In this document: in pieces, positions 32,800-41,872 of the stretch | Numbering within the stretch: the stretch's first letter is position 1 | How the letters are laid out: each line of letters opens with the position of its first letter | NCBI GenBank assembly: GCA_902589395.1 | Contig: CACIST010000005.1 | Location: forward strand, 1-47,169 | Length of the DNA: 47,169 nt | DNA from: an uncultured Pelagibacteraceae bacterium | GTDB taxonomy: Bacteria; Pseudomonadota; Alphaproteobacteria; Pelagibacterales; Pelagibacteraceae | Direction: 5' to 3' | Translations under genes and position numbers: made by a program | Notes under the pieces: model-generated | Seen by the model: only the letters and a program-made list of their open reading frames with translations | What the model was told of the DNA's origin: nothing | Database searches by the model: none

Positions 32800-34569
32800 A
32801 TGTCAAAAAATTTATACATTGATGCATCGCATCCAAATGAAACTAGAGTTGTTCTCAAAAAAGATAATCATATTGAAGACTATGAATATGAAAGTGTAAA
32901 CAACACTTTAATAAAAAATAATATTTATTTAGGAAAAGTAAGCAGAGTAGAGCCATCCCTTCAAGCAGCATTTGTTGATTTTGGAAGAGAAAGACATGGG
33001 TTTTTATCATTTAATGATATTCAATCTGATTATTATCAACTACCGCAAAGTGATTTAGAAAAAATTAAAGAGGAGGAAGAAAAAGTAAGAGAAGAGTTAT
33101 CCAAAGAAAGTGAAAATAATGAAAACCAAATTTTAGAAGGTAATGAAGAAATTAAAATTAATGATCCAGTTGAGAAACCAGAGTATGAAAATAAAGAGAC
33201 TAAAACTAATGAAAAAAAATTTCCATCAAAGAGATATAAAATTCAAGAGGTAATAAAACCAAATCAAGTAATATTAGTGCAAGTTTTAAAAGACGAAAGA
33301 GGTTTTAAAGGGGCAGCACTTAGCACATTCATAAGTATTGCAGGGAAATATATTGTTTTAATGCCTAATACAGCTAAAGGTGGAGGTATTTCAAGAAAAA
33401 TATTTAATCCGGGTGATAGAAAAAAGATAAGAAAAATATTAAATGAAATTGAGATACCAAAAGAAATGGGAATTATAGTTAGAACCGCTGGATCGAATAA
33501 AACTAAAAATGAGATCGATGGTGATCTTAAAAATTTAATTACTATATGGAACTCAATTAAAGACAGTGCGTTAAATTCAATTGCTCCATCATTAATTCAT
33601 CAAGAAAGTGACATTATCAAAAGAAGTATAAGAGATATGTATGATGATGAAACTCTAAGCATTATAGTCGAGGGTAATGAAGGTTATCAAAAGGCTAAAA
33701 ATTACATGAAACTTATGATGCCAAAGCAGCTAAAAAAAGTTAAAAAATTTAGAGAAAAAATTCCATTATTTTTTAGAGAAAACATAGAAAAAAAACTCTT
33801 TGAAATCTTTAAATCAGAGGTAAAACTTAGTTCAGGTGGTTATCTTGTTATAAATCCAACTGAGGCTTTGGTCTCAATAGATATTAACTCTGGTAAGTCA
33901 ATAAAACAAAAAAATGTTGAAAGCACTGCATTAGATACCAACCTTGAAGCAGCAGAGGAGATTGCTAGACAAATTAAAATCAGAGATTTATCTGGTTTAA
34001 TAATAATTGATTTTATAGATATGCTTAGTTTTAATAATCGTAAACAAGTAGAAAGAAGATTAAAAGAAAAATGTAGAAATGACAGAGCAAGAATTCAAAT
34101 AGGAAGAATTAGTAATTTTGGGTTACTTGAGATGTCAAGACAAAGATTAAGAGAAAGTAATATCAAATGGACAATTAAGTTAACCAACGAAACTTTGGCC
34201 TTAAAAGTAATTAAATTAATTGAAATAAAAATTTTCGAAACAAGTGCAAAAGTAGTAGATGTCAAAATCAATGAAAAAATTTTTAATTATATTGAAAAGT
34301 ATTTTTCCGAAGATTTAAATTATTTTAAGAAGAAAAATAAGATTAAAATTAACCTGATGATAAATGAAGGATTAGGTTTACAAGATTACAATTTAGAGTT
34401 TAAATCAAAATCTGGTAAAATATTAGAGAAAGTTGATAAAATTGAGATTTTACAGAAAGTTATTGAGCCAAAAGTTGAAAAAAATCTAGATTTAACAAAT
34501 GATAAAAAATCAAATTTTAAAAGAAAAAAATTTAAAAAGCGAAAAAATTTAAAAAAAAAATTAAATTAA
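32800..34569 (+). CDS. rne: Ribonuclease E/G, short form without zinc-link cysteines
   Basis: A 589-residue endoribonuclease. The S1 domain (about 35-160) contains NIYLGKVSRVEPSLQAAFVDF and is split by an acidic insert at about 90-145. The catalytic core has D361 in SIDINSGKS and D404 in IDFIDM, followed by GRISNFGLLEMSRQRLR. In E. coli the CPRC zinc-link follows here; this protein instead runs RESNIKWTIKLTNETLAL with no cysteine. The long degradosome scaffold of E. coli RNase E is also missing, replaced by a basic tail (KRKKFKKRKNLKKKLN). It initiates mRNA decay and rRNA/tRNA processing. Whether it is functionally E or G is open. Confidence 0.9.
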   Translation: MSKNLYIDASHPNETRVVLKKDNHIEDYEYESVNNTLIKNNIYLGKVSRVEPSLQAAFVDFGRERHGFLSFNDIQSDYYQLPQSDLEKIKEEEEKVREELSKESENNENQILEGNEEIKINDPVEKPEYENKETKTNEKKFPSKRYKIQEVIKPNQVILVQVLKDERGFKGAALSTFISIAGKYIVLMPNTAKGGGISRKIFNPGDRKKIRKILNEIEIPKEMGIIVRTAGSNKTKNEIDGDLKNLITIWNSIKDSALNSIAPSLIHQESDIIKRSIRDMYDDETLSIIVEGNEGYQKAKNYMKLMMPKQLKKVKKFREKIPLFFRENIEKKLFEIFKSEVKLSSGGYLVINPTEALVSIDINSGKSIKQKNVESTALDTNLEAAEEIARQIKIRDLSGLIIIDFIDMLSFNNRKQVERRLKEKCRNDRARIQIGRISNFGLLEMSRQRLRESNIKWTIKLTNETLALKVIKLIEIKIFETSAKVVDVKINEKIFNYIEKYFSEDLNYFKKKNKIKINLMINEGLGLQDYNLEFKSKSGKILEKVDKIEILQKVIEPKVEKNLDLTNDKKSNFKRKKFKKRKNLKKKLN

Positions 34570-35334
34570 TCCTTTTTTTGTAGTGGATGGAGATCCTTGA
34601 AAATTAGGAATAATCCTTCCTGAAAGAAAAGATTTTCGTCCAGATATTACTGCATATTTCATTGCCTCAGCCATTTGAAAAGGTTTTTTTGCTTTTGCTA
34701 TTGCAGTATTAATTAGCACAGCATCACATCCCATCTCCATAGCCTCTACTGCATCTGAAGCCTGCCCTATTCCAGCATCAATTATTAAAGGAACTTTAGT
34801 TTGATATCTTAAAATTTTTATATTTGTTTTGTTTTGAATTCCTAAACCAGAACCAATGGGTGCTGCTAGAGGCATGATAGCAGAAGCGCCAGAGTTTTCT
34901 AATCTCTTACACATAAGAGGATCATCATTACAATAAACCATTACTTTAAAACCTTCTCTAGTTAAAATTTCTGTAGATTTTAGAGTTTCAATCATGTCTG
35001 GAAATAAATTTTTTTTATCTCCTAAAACTTCCAATTTTACTATTTTCCATCCTCCTATTTCTCTTGCAAGTCTTAATGTTCTCAGCGCATCTTTAGATGT
35101 AAAACATCCAGCAGTGTTTGGTAGGTACATAATTTTTTTAGGATCTATATAATCCATCAACAGAGGTTTAGATCTATCTAATATATTAACTCTTCTCACT
35201 GCAACTGTTACAATCTCAGCGCCTGAAATTTTAATCGCGTTTGCACACTCTTTCATACTTTTATATTTTCCAGTGCCCACAATAAGTCTAGATTTAAATT
35301 TCTTATTTGCAATTTTTAAAATATCTGATTTCAT
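34561..35334 (-). CDS. thiG: Thiazole synthase
   Basis: A 257-residue TIM-barrel enzyme that builds the thiazole phosphate of thiamine from deoxyxylulose phosphate, dehydroglycine and ThiS thiocarboxylate. SRLIVGTGKYKSM opens the barrel, LPNTAGCFTSKDALR follows, and K100 in IVKLEVLGD is the Schiff-base lysine. AAPIGSGLGIQN and IDAGIGQASDAVEAMEMG are phosphate-site loops. It overlaps thiS by 1 nt. The rest of the pathway (thiC, thiD, thiE) is not in the window. Its 3' end overlaps the RNase E/G gene by 9 nt tail to tail. Confidence 0.95.
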   Translation of the reverse strand: MKSDILKIANKKFKSRLIVGTGKYKSMKECANAIKISGAEIVTVAVRRVNILDRSKPLLMDYIDPKKIMYLPNTAGCFTSKDALRTLRLAREIGGWKIVKLEVLGDKKNLFPDMIETLKSTEILTREGFKVMVYCNDDPLMCKRLENSGASAIMPLAAPIGSGLGIQNKTNIKILRYQTKVPLIIDAGIGQASDAVEAMEMGCDAVLINTAIAKAKKPFQMAEAMKYAVISGRKSFLSGRIIPNFQGSPSTTKKGLI

Positions 35335-35552
35335 TAGCCACCACCTATAAAATGTACAATTTCTATTTTATCTTTATTTTTTAAAAAAATTTTATTTAAT
35401 TTTTTTTTATCAACTATTTCTTCATTTAATTCTATTGCTACTTTATTAATAGGGGTTTTTAACTTTTCGATAAGATTTTTTAGAGAATATTTTATATTTA
35501 CAGTCAAAAGCTTGCCGTTGACTACTATTTTTATTTTATTTTTTTTATTCAT
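35334..35552 (-). CDS. thiS: Sulfur carrier protein ThiS
   Basis: A 72-residue ubiquitin-fold carrier. IKIVVNGKLLTV is the first strand pair, NKVAIELNEEIVDKKKL is the central block and FIGGG ends with the Gly-Gly tail that is adenylylated and thiocarboxylated. It delivers sulfur to ThiG, whose gene follows directly. It begins only 16 bp from the aroQ start on the other strand. Confidence 0.9.
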   Translation of the reverse strand: MNKKNKIKIVVNGKLLTVNIKYSLKNLIEKLKTPINKVAIELNEEIVDKKKLNKIFLKNKDKIEIVHFIGGG

Positions 35553-35568
35553 ATATTATAAAGTTTCA

Positions 35569-36012
35569 ATGAGTAAATTAATAATAATTAATGGTCCTAA
35601 TCTTAATCTATTAGGTGAAAGAGAACAAACTCAATATGGTAGCAAGGACTACAAATATTTAGAAGAAATTTGTCTAAAAAGAGCAAAAGATTTAAATATC
35701 GATATAGAAATAAAACAATCAAATGTTGAAGGAGATATTGTAAATATTATTCAAGATGCTCGAAAGACGTATGATGGAATTATTATAAATGCCGCTGGAT
35801 ACAGTCATACTTCAGTTGCTATAAGAGATGCTTTAAGTATTTTTAAAAAACCTATTATAGAACTTCATATATCAAATATTTATAAGAGAGAGGATTTTAG
35901 GCATAAGTCGCTTATAAGTGCAGTTGTTACAGGTATAATTTGTGGATTAGGAATAAATGGCTATATTTTAGCCATAAACTCTATGCATGAAATCTTAATA
36001 AATGAAAATTAA
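35569..36012 (+). CDS. aroQ: 3-dehydroquinate dehydratase, type II
   Basis: A 147-residue type II dehydroquinase of the shikimate pathway. SKLIIINGPNLNLLGERE is the start block, Y23 is the active-site tyrosine, H80 lies in NAAGYSHTSVA and H100 in IELHISN. I start at ATG 35569; an in-frame ATG at 35512 would add 19 hydrophobic residues antisense to thiS that are foreign to the family. The gene precedes accB and accC, overlapping accB by 11 nt, the common alphaproteobacterial order. Confidence 0.94.
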   Translation: MSKLIIINGPNLNLLGEREQTQYGSKDYKYLEEICLKRAKDLNIDIEIKQSNVEGDIVNIIQDARKTYDGIIINAAGYSHTSVAIRDALSIFKKPIIELHISNIYKREDFRHKSLISAVVTGIICGLGINGYILAINSMHEILINEN

Positions 36013-36424
36013 CAAAAATATTATTAAAGAGTTAAATGATTATTTAGAAGAATTTAATCTTTCAGAAATAGAATATACTGAAAAAGATATTAAGGTTAAA
36101 GTTTCAAAATCTAGAATATCAAATAATATAGAAGCTCTAGCGCCTATAAATGAAAAAAAGATTATAAAAGATGAAGTTTCAATTGATAACTCTAAAAAAA
36201 TTACTTCACCTATAATTGGAACTGCTTACCTTGCTCCAGAACCGGGCGGCAAAAAATTTATTGAGATAGGTCAAAAAATTAAAAAGGGAGATACAATCAT
36301 GATAGTTGAAGCTATGAAAACAATGAATCATGTGCCTAGCCCACTAGATGGAGTTGTAAAGGAAATTACTGTTCAGGATGGCCAACCTGTTGAGTTTGGT
36401 CAAACTATAGCAACTATAGATTAA
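36002..36424 (+). CDS. accB: Biotin carboxyl carrier protein of acetyl-CoA carboxylase
   Basis: A 140-residue AccB with an N-terminal helical region (1-35), a charged linker, and a C-terminal biotinyl domain. The biotin-accepting lysine is K106 in VEAMKTMN. SPIIGTAYLAPEPGGKKF, which opens the domain, is the typical thumb-bearing form. It carries CO2 from AccC to the carboxyltransferase for fatty-acid synthesis. The ATG lies 11 nt inside aroQ, and accC begins 4 nt after its stop. Confidence 0.95.
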   Translation: MKINKNIIKELNDYLEEFNLSEIEYTEKDIKVKVSKSRISNNIEALAPINEKKIIKDEVSIDNSKKITSPIIGTAYLAPEPGGKKFIEIGQKIKKGDTIMIVEAMKTMNHVPSPLDGVVKEITVQDGQPVEFGQTIATID

Positions 36425-36428
36425 ATTA

Positions 36429-37766
36429 ATGTTTAAAAAAATACTTATAGCTAATAGAGGAGAAATAGCTGTACGTATAATTAGAGCCTGTAAAGAATGG
36501 GGTATTTCAACAGTGGCTATTCACTCAGATGTGGATAGAGAAAGTATGCATGTTAGATTAGCTGATGAAAGCATTTGTGTAGGTCCTCATCAACCAACAT
36601 TTAGTTATTTGAATATTCCTGCAATTATGTCAGCAATTGAACTAACAGGTTCTGAAGCTGTCCATCCTGGTTATGGTTTTTTATCAGAAAATTTTGAGTT
36701 TGCAAAAATATTAGAGGAGAATGATATAAAATTTATAGGACCTTCATCAAAATTAATAAAAATGATGGGAGATAAAATTGAAGCTAAAAAAGTTGCAAAG
36801 GAATATGGACTTCCAGTAATAGAAGGCTCTGAAGGTGGTATTAAAGATATTAACGAAGCAAAAAAAATATGTGAAAAAATAGGATTTCCAGTTTTAATAA
36901 AGGCCTCTGGTGGAGGAGGTGGAAAAGGAATGAAAATTGTTAATAAGCAAGAAGAATTTGAAAATCTTTTTTTGACAGCTAAACAAGAAGCAAAAAAATT
37001 TTTTGGAAATGATGAGGTTTATATTGAAAAATTCTTTCAAAATCCAAGACATATTGAGGTTCAGGTTTTGTCGGGCAAGAATAGAACTGTTCACTTACAT
37101 GAGAGAGATTGTTCAGTTCAGCGAAGACATCAAAAGCTAATAGAGGAAACTCCTAGTCCAGTCTTAAGTGATGCTATTAGAAAAGATCTTTTTGAAAAGA
37201 CTGTTAGTATGGTTAGTAAAATTGAGTATGAAGGAGCTGGAACAGTTGAATTTATATATGAAGATGGAAAATTTTATTTTTTAGAGATGAATACAAGAGT
37301 GCAAGTTGAGCATCCAGTAACAGAGATGGTTACCGGAATTGACATTATAAAAGAGCAAATATGGATAGCTTTTTCAGGTGACACAGCTTTAGAGCAAGGA
37401 GATATAAATCCAAGAGGTCATGCAATAGAGTGCCGAATTAATGCTGAGGATCCGAGCAATAATTTCCAACCCTCACCAGGCAAAATAGGCATGTGTCATC
37501 AACCATCTGGCTTTAGGACAAGAGTTGATGGTTCTATCTACCAGGGATATAAAATTACACCATATTACGACAGTATGGTTTGTAAAGTGATAACACATGG
37601 TAGAAATAGACAAGAGGCAATTCAAAGAATGTTGAGATCTCTTGATGAGTTTGTGATTGATGGGATAACAACTACAATTGAGCTACATAAAGTTTTACTA
37701 AATAACAAAAAATTTATCACATCTGACTTCAATGTAAGCTGGTTAGATAAAGAAAAAGTTATTTAA
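36429..37766 (+). CDS. accC: Biotin carboxylase subunit of acetyl-CoA carboxylase
   Basis: A 445-residue ATP-grasp enzyme that carboxylates biotin on AccB using bicarbonate and ATP. KILIANRGEIAVRIIRAC is the start signature. The glycine-rich ATP lid is KASGGGGGKGMKIV, HLHERDCSVQRRHQKLIEE is the catalytic region, and FLEMNTRVQVEHPVTE holds metal and bicarbonate residues. Length and order are normal. Its stop shares TTAA with the convergent DUF2155 gene. Confidence 0.97.
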   Translation: MFKKILIANRGEIAVRIIRACKEWGISTVAIHSDVDRESMHVRLADESICVGPHQPTFSYLNIPAIMSAIELTGSEAVHPGYGFLSENFEFAKILEENDIKFIGPSSKLIKMMGDKIEAKKVAKEYGLPVIEGSEGGIKDINEAKKICEKIGFPVLIKASGGGGGKGMKIVNKQEEFENLFLTAKQEAKKFFGNDEVYIEKFFQNPRHIEVQVLSGKNRTVHLHERDCSVQRRHQKLIEETPSPVLSDAIRKDLFEKTVSMVSKIEYEGAGTVEFIYEDGKFYFLEMNTRVQVEHPVTEMVTGIDIIKEQIWIAFSGDTALEQGDINPRGHAIECRINAEDPSNNFQPSPGKIGMCHQPSGFRTRVDGSIYQGYKITPYYDSMVCKVITHGRNRQEAIQRMLRSLDEFVIDGITTTIELHKVLLNNKKFITSDFNVSWLDKEKVI

Positions 37767-38167
37767 CTGTAACATTTTTTTAACCAAACATCATAAACTG
37801 GATGATCGAATGGTCTAATCGATGGACTTGATGCAAATGTCCAATCATTAAAAATAAATACTCTATCATTATTATTCATTGTATTATCCTTTACTTGCAT
37901 ATAAGCCATGACTTCTGGGTCATCATCAAATTCTGAATTATAACATTTCAAAACTTTAATATTGAGATTTTGAAAGGAAAATTCTTTTCCAACTTGAACT
38001 TTAATATTTGTATTTTTTGAACTTACCTTATCAAGGACACTTAACTCTGCAGTTGTCTCACTTTTTCGTAATGTCTCAGCATTTATGTTGTTTTCTATAA
38101 AAATACTTAAAAATATTACTAATAAAAAATTAACTTTTCCAGCTTTTATATTTTTTTTTAATGACAT
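37763..38167 (-). CDS. DUF2155 domain protein, exported
   Basis: A 134-residue protein from the ATG at 38167. The N-terminus has a signal peptide (KKNIKAGKVNFLLVIFLSIF, cleavage probably after NNINA). The mature part is a DUF2155 domain with IKVLKCYNSEFDDDPE, FNDWTFASSPSIRPFDHPVY and a final WLKKCYS; the two cysteines could pair in the periplasm. The frame is open to 38239, but the added residues are antisense-like noise inside NDUFA12. Its function is unknown. It overlaps NDUFA12 by 38 nt, so the signal-peptide start is encoded within the upstream gene's end, and the pair is conserved together in alphaproteobacteria. Confidence 0.83.
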   Translation of the reverse strand: MSLKKNIKAGKVNFLLVIFLSIFIENNINAETLRKSETTAELSVLDKVSSKNTNIKVQVGKEFSFQNLNIKVLKCYNSEFDDDPEVMAYMQVKDNTMNNNDRVFIFNDWTFASSPSIRPFDHPVYDVWLKKCYS

Positions 38168-38489
38168 TATTAAATTTTTTAGGATGATAAGAATTTTCTG
38201 ACCCAGTTTGGTTAGGTAAATGTTCTTTCTGCCAATCATATTTTTTTAAATTATGATCTTTTTCTATTTTATTATTCATGTAATGCATCCATGAATACCA
38301 TTCATTTGGTATTTTTGATGCTTCGACTTCACCATTGTATATGACCCATCTTCTTCCTGATTTGCTTTCATAATATTTATTTCCATTTTTATCTTTCCCT
38401 ACTAACTTTCCCGAAAAAAATATTTGTAATCTTGTTCCAAGCGTCTGATGATTCCACCAGGTAAAAATTTGTTTAAATATTGTCAACAT
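38130..38489 (-). CDS. NDUFA12-family NADH:ubiquinone oxidoreductase accessory subunit
   Basis: A 119-residue homologue of the mitochondrial complex I 17.2-kDa subunit. WWNHQTLGTRLQIFFSGKLV is the N-terminal helix region. VGKDKNGNKYYES and RRWVIYNGEVEASKIPNEWY are family hallmarks, followed by WMHYM. It lies peripherally on complex I on the cytoplasmic side. It is an alphaproteobacterial/mitochondrial marker and supports the taxonomic call. It is the first gene of a pair with DUF2155. Confidence 0.92.
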   Translation of the reverse strand: MLTIFKQIFTWWNHQTLGTRLQIFFSGKLVGKDKNGNKYYESKSGRRWVIYNGEVEASKIPNEWYSWMHYMNNKIEKDHNLKKYDWQKEHLPNQTGSENSYHPKKFNNVIKKKYKSWKS

Positions 38490-38604
38490 AAAAGTTTATT
38501 TTTTTTCAATTTAAAATTGTAAAAATTAAATTAGACTAAAATTTTAAATTTCTATATACAATATATCTTTAAGATTCAATTTTATAAATAAATAAGGAAA
38601 TTAA

Positions 38605-39429
38605 ATGGCAAAATATTTAGTAGAGACGTACTACACTTGTAGTTTCAAAGTAAGTCATTATCTCGATGATATTGACGAGAAAAATATACAAAATATAGAG
38701 AAAAGAGATGACGGAAAATTTGAAATTCTAGACGTAAAACTAGATAACAGAAAAACTAAAAATTTAGAAAAGATTGAAAAAAACAAGATAAATGTTGTTG
38801 AAAAAGAGCTTCCTCAGCCTGAGCAAAAAAATAGTCTTAAAATTAACCAAGAAATGCTAACAAAAAATATTAAAGATAATAATGGCAGAAGATTTAGTAT
38901 GCCTGATAGAAGAAAAGGGTATATCCAAAAAGCTTCGATTGGAGATCATAAAGTATACCTACATACAGGTGAGTACGAAGACGGCAAAATAGGTGAAATA
39001 TTTATCGATACAAGTAAAGAAGGTGAGCTAGTAAAAGCTACAATGAATAACTTTGCTATAGCTGTTTCACTTGGATTACAGTATGGAGTTCCTTTAGACG
39101 AATTTGTTAATGCCTTTGTAGATACTAAATTTGAACCTTCAGGAAAGGTATTTGGCAATGACAGAATTTTGAGTGCAACTTCAATATTAGATTATATATT
39201 TAGAGAATTAGCAATATCATATCTAAATAGAGAAGATCTAGCTCATACACCTTCTATTGGAGGATCTGATACTTTAGATGAAACTGGTACGGATGAAAAC
39301 AGTGAAGATAAAACTCAATTCTTGAAATTAGTAAAAGATATCACAAGCAAAGGATTTGTAAGAAGTAATTATAAAAAGAAGTTAGTAGATCTGTCAGATA
39401 TAAAAATTAATCTTAAAGGAAAAAAATAA
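38605..39429 (+). CDS. Stand-alone TSCPD-domain protein (C-terminal region of class II ribonucleotide reductase, NrdJb-like)
   Basis: A 274-residue protein. Residues about 95-215 match the C-terminal part of B12-dependent Nrd[21 protein letters not shown], then [15 protein letters not shown], then [20 protein letters not shown], then [20 protein letters not shown]. The N-terminal 90 residues ([20 protein letters not shown], then Lys/Glu-rich) do not look like NrdJ. The catalytic barrel with the thiyl-radical Cys and cobalamin site is not here or next to it. Pseudomonas splits NrdJ into NrdJa and NrdJb, but adjacently. It may be a separate partner or regulator of ribonucleotide reductase. AAGGA 7 nt before the ATG supports the start. 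Confidence 0.75.
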   Translation: MAKYLVETYYTCSFKVSHYLDDIDEKNIQNIEKRDDGKFEILDVKLDNRKTKNLEKIEKNKINVVEKELPQPEQKNSLKINQEMLTKNIKDNNGRRFSMPDRRKGYIQKASIGDHKVYLHTGEYEDGKIGEIFIDTSKEGELVKATMNNFAIAVSLGLQYGVPLDEFVNAFVDTKFEPSGKVFGNDRILSATSILDYIFRELAISYLNREDLAHTPSIGGSDTLDETGTDENSEDKTQFLKLVKDITSKGFVRSNYKKKLVDLSDIKINLKGKK

Positions 39430-41214
39430 TTAACTTTTCTTTTTTAAGGATAAATTCAGCTCTTTTAATTGATCCTCAGAAATTTCAGATGGTGCATTCA
39501 TCATTAAATCTTGTGCATTTTGATTCATTGGAAACATAGTTATCTCTCTTATATTTTTCTCATTTGCTAAAAGCATAACGATCCTATCAATTCCTGGGGC
39601 TATACCTCCATGAGGCGGAGCCCCATAACTCAAAGCATTTATCATTCCACTAAATTTACTTTTAACATCATTTTTTGAATAACCAGCAATTTCAAATAAT
39701 TTATACATCAATTCAGGAACATGGTTTCTAATAGCACCAGATGATAACTCAATTCCATTACAAACAATATCATATTGATAGGCTTTAATATTTAAAGGAT
39801 TAGACAAGTCTAATTTATTTATTTCACCTTGAGGCATTGAGAATGGATTATGACTAAATTTTATTTTTTTACTAGTTTCATCAATCTCATACATTGGATA
39901 GTCAATAATCCAACAAAATGAGAATATTTCATTATCAATTAAATTTAAATCTTCAGCTATTTTATTTCTTGCAACACTTAATATTTTCTCTACATCATTT
40001 TTCTTTCCACAAGAAAGAAATACTGTATCACCTATATTCGCATTTGTTAGTTTCATGATTTCTAATAATGCGTTCTCTGAAAAAAATTTTCCAATTGGTC
40101 CTTTGGCATTAATTTTATTATCTTTTTCTAATGTAAAATAAGCTAGACCAGAGGAACCTTGCTCTTTTGCCCATCTATCAATACTATCAAAGAAACTTCT
40201 AGGTTTATCCTTTGTATTTTTGGTAACTAATGCTCTAACTATTGATCCACTTTTCACTAGTTTTTTAAATATATCAAATTTCACATCTTCTCTTTCAAAA
40301 ATAATTGTTAAATCTGAGATTTCTAAAGGATTTCTTAAATCTGGTTTGTCTGACCCGTATTTAAGCATTGCATCTTCATAGGTAATTCTTGGAAACTTTT
40401 CATAAAGAATTTTTTTATTACTAAATGTTTTAAATAATTTTAGAAATAAAGTTTCAATTACTCCAAAGACATCTTCTTGTTCAACAAAAGACATTTCAAC
40501 ATCTAATTGATAAAATTCTCCAGGACTTCTATCTGCTCTGGCGTCCTCATCTCTAAAACAAGGCGCTATTTGAAAATATTTGTCGAACCCAGAAACCATT
40601 ATTAGTTGCTTAAATTGTTGAGGTGCTTGTGGTAAAGCATAAAATTTTCCAGGATTTAATCTACTCGGAACAAGAAAATCTCTTGCACCTTCAGGACTAG
40701 AGGAGGTTAATATGGGGGTTTGAAATTCTAAAAAACCAAGTTTTTGCATTTCATTTCTAATAAATGAGATTACTTTTGATCTTAAGATAATATTTTGATG
40801 TATTTTTTTTCTTCTTAAATCTAAAAATCTATACTTGAGTCTTATTTCCTCAGCATATTCTTGATCTGAAAAAACTGGCATTGGTAATTCTTTAGTTTTT
40901 CCTAGAATTTCAAGATTATTAATTTTGACTTCTATTTCACCAGTAGAAATATTTTTATTTATTGTTTCTTGTGATCTCTCAATAACTATTCCTGTAATTT
41001 TTATAACTGTTTCCAAAGAAAGTTTTTCGATTTTTTTAAAAATTTCATTACTTTTGTCTATTACGCATTGAGTAATTCCAAAATTATCTCTTAAATCTAT
41101 AAATAAAAGATTGCCATGGTCTCTTTTTTTGTTAATCCAACCAGATAAAGAAATTTCCTTTTCTTTATGTAACTTAGTTAGTTCTCCGCAGGTATGAGTT
41201 CTATATTTATTCAA
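39430..41214 (-). CDS. aspS: Aspartyl-tRNA synthetase
   Basis: A 594-residue bacterial-type class II synthetase. The N-terminal OB anticodon domain opens [20 protein letters not shown]. Motif 1 lies around [20 protein letters not shown] and motif 2 around [21 protein letters not shown] insertion fills the middle, and motif 3 is [14 protein letters not shown]. It ligates Asp to tRNA-Asp; whether it also charges tRNA-Asn cannot be judged here. It is the last gene of the DUF2066-hdaA-aspS operon and abuts the TSCPD gene stop to stop. Confidence 0.96.
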   Translation of the reverse strand: MNKYRTHTCGELTKLHKEKEISLSGWINKKRDHGNLLFIDLRDNFGITQCVIDKSNEIFKKIEKLSLETVIKITGIVIERSQETINKNISTGEIEVKINNLEILGKTKELPMPVFSDQEYAEEIRLKYRFLDLRRKKIHQNIILRSKVISFIRNEMQKLGFLEFQTPILTSSSPEGARDFLVPSRLNPGKFYALPQAPQQFKQLIMVSGFDKYFQIAPCFRDEDARADRSPGEFYQLDVEMSFVEQEDVFGVIETLFLKLFKTFSNKKILYEKFPRITYEDAMLKYGSDKPDLRNPLEISDLTIIFEREDVKFDIFKKLVKSGSIVRALVTKNTKDKPRSFFDSIDRWAKEQGSSGLAYFTLEKDNKINAKGPIGKFFSENALLEIMKLTNANIGDTVFLSCGKKNDVEKILSVARNKIAEDLNLIDNEIFSFCWIIDYPMYEIDETSKKIKFSHNPFSMPQGEINKLDLSNPLNIKAYQYDIVCNGIELSSGAIRNHVPELMYKLFEIAGYSKNDVKSKFSGMINALSYGAPPHGGIAPGIDRIVMLLANEKNIREITMFPMNQNAQDLMMNAPSEISEDQLKELNLSLKKKS

Positions 41215-41215
41215 T

Positions 41216-41872
41216 TTACAAAATCTCTTTTATGGTTTTTAAATTAATAGGTTTTTTTTTTTTTAAACTTAATTCGTCAATCTTATATATAAATTCATCA
41301 ATTTTTCTATAAGATCTATCAATTCTACTAATTATGAAATTTATTATTTTTTTTTCGATTTTAATCTGACGATCAGAAAAATTCTTTAAAATTATAGCAA
41401 AAAGTAATTCATCATCTGGATTTTCAATTACGGCGTAAAGACAATTCTTTGCTCTTGAGGTTAAATCAGGTAATCTATACTTAATTTCATTTATTGGTTT
41501 TAATGAATTTATAAGCAAATACTTACTGTCTTGATCTATTAGATTAAAAATTGAATAAAGTATTTCTTCCTGATTACATTCTTCAAAATCGTCAATAATT
41601 ATACTTTCATTTAATTTAATACTTTTAAAAATTGAATTATCAATCTCATTTCCCTTAACTAAAAATGCTTTAGATTTTAACTTAAAGATATTTGCTAGGT
41701 GACTTTTTCCAGAAAATTTTTCACCTGATATGTTCAGTATTTTTTTATCCCAGTCAGGCCATCTATTGATTAAATTAAATGCATTCGAATTACTTTTAGA
41801 TAAATAAAAATCATGTTCATTAAAATTAGTTTTATAATCGAAGTCTAGAAGCAATTGATTTAATTCACTCAT
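41216..41872 (-). CDS. hdaA: DnaA-related regulatory inactivator HdaA
   Basis: A 218-residue AAA+ protein with the DnaA domain III fold but no DNA-binding domain IV. The N-terminal QLLLDFD fits the clamp-binding motif of Hda proteins. The P-loop is [16 protein letters not shown], Walker B is SIIIDDFEE, and sensor regions follow ([19 protein letters not shown]). With the DNA sliding clamp, Hda stimulates ATP hydrolysis by DnaA and so limits initiation. It overlaps the DUF2066 gene by 4 nt and is 1 nt from aspS. Confidence 0.83.
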   Translation of the reverse strand: MSELNQLLLDFDYKTNFNEHDFYLSKSNSNAFNLINRWPDWDKKILNISGEKFSGKSHLANIFKLKSKAFLVKGNEIDNSIFKSIKLNESIIIDDFEECNQEEILYSIFNLIDQDSKYLLINSLKPINEIKYRLPDLTSRAKNCLYAVIENPDDELLFAIILKNFSDRQIKIEKKIINFIISRIDRSYRKIDEFIYKIDELSLKKKKPINLKTIKEIL

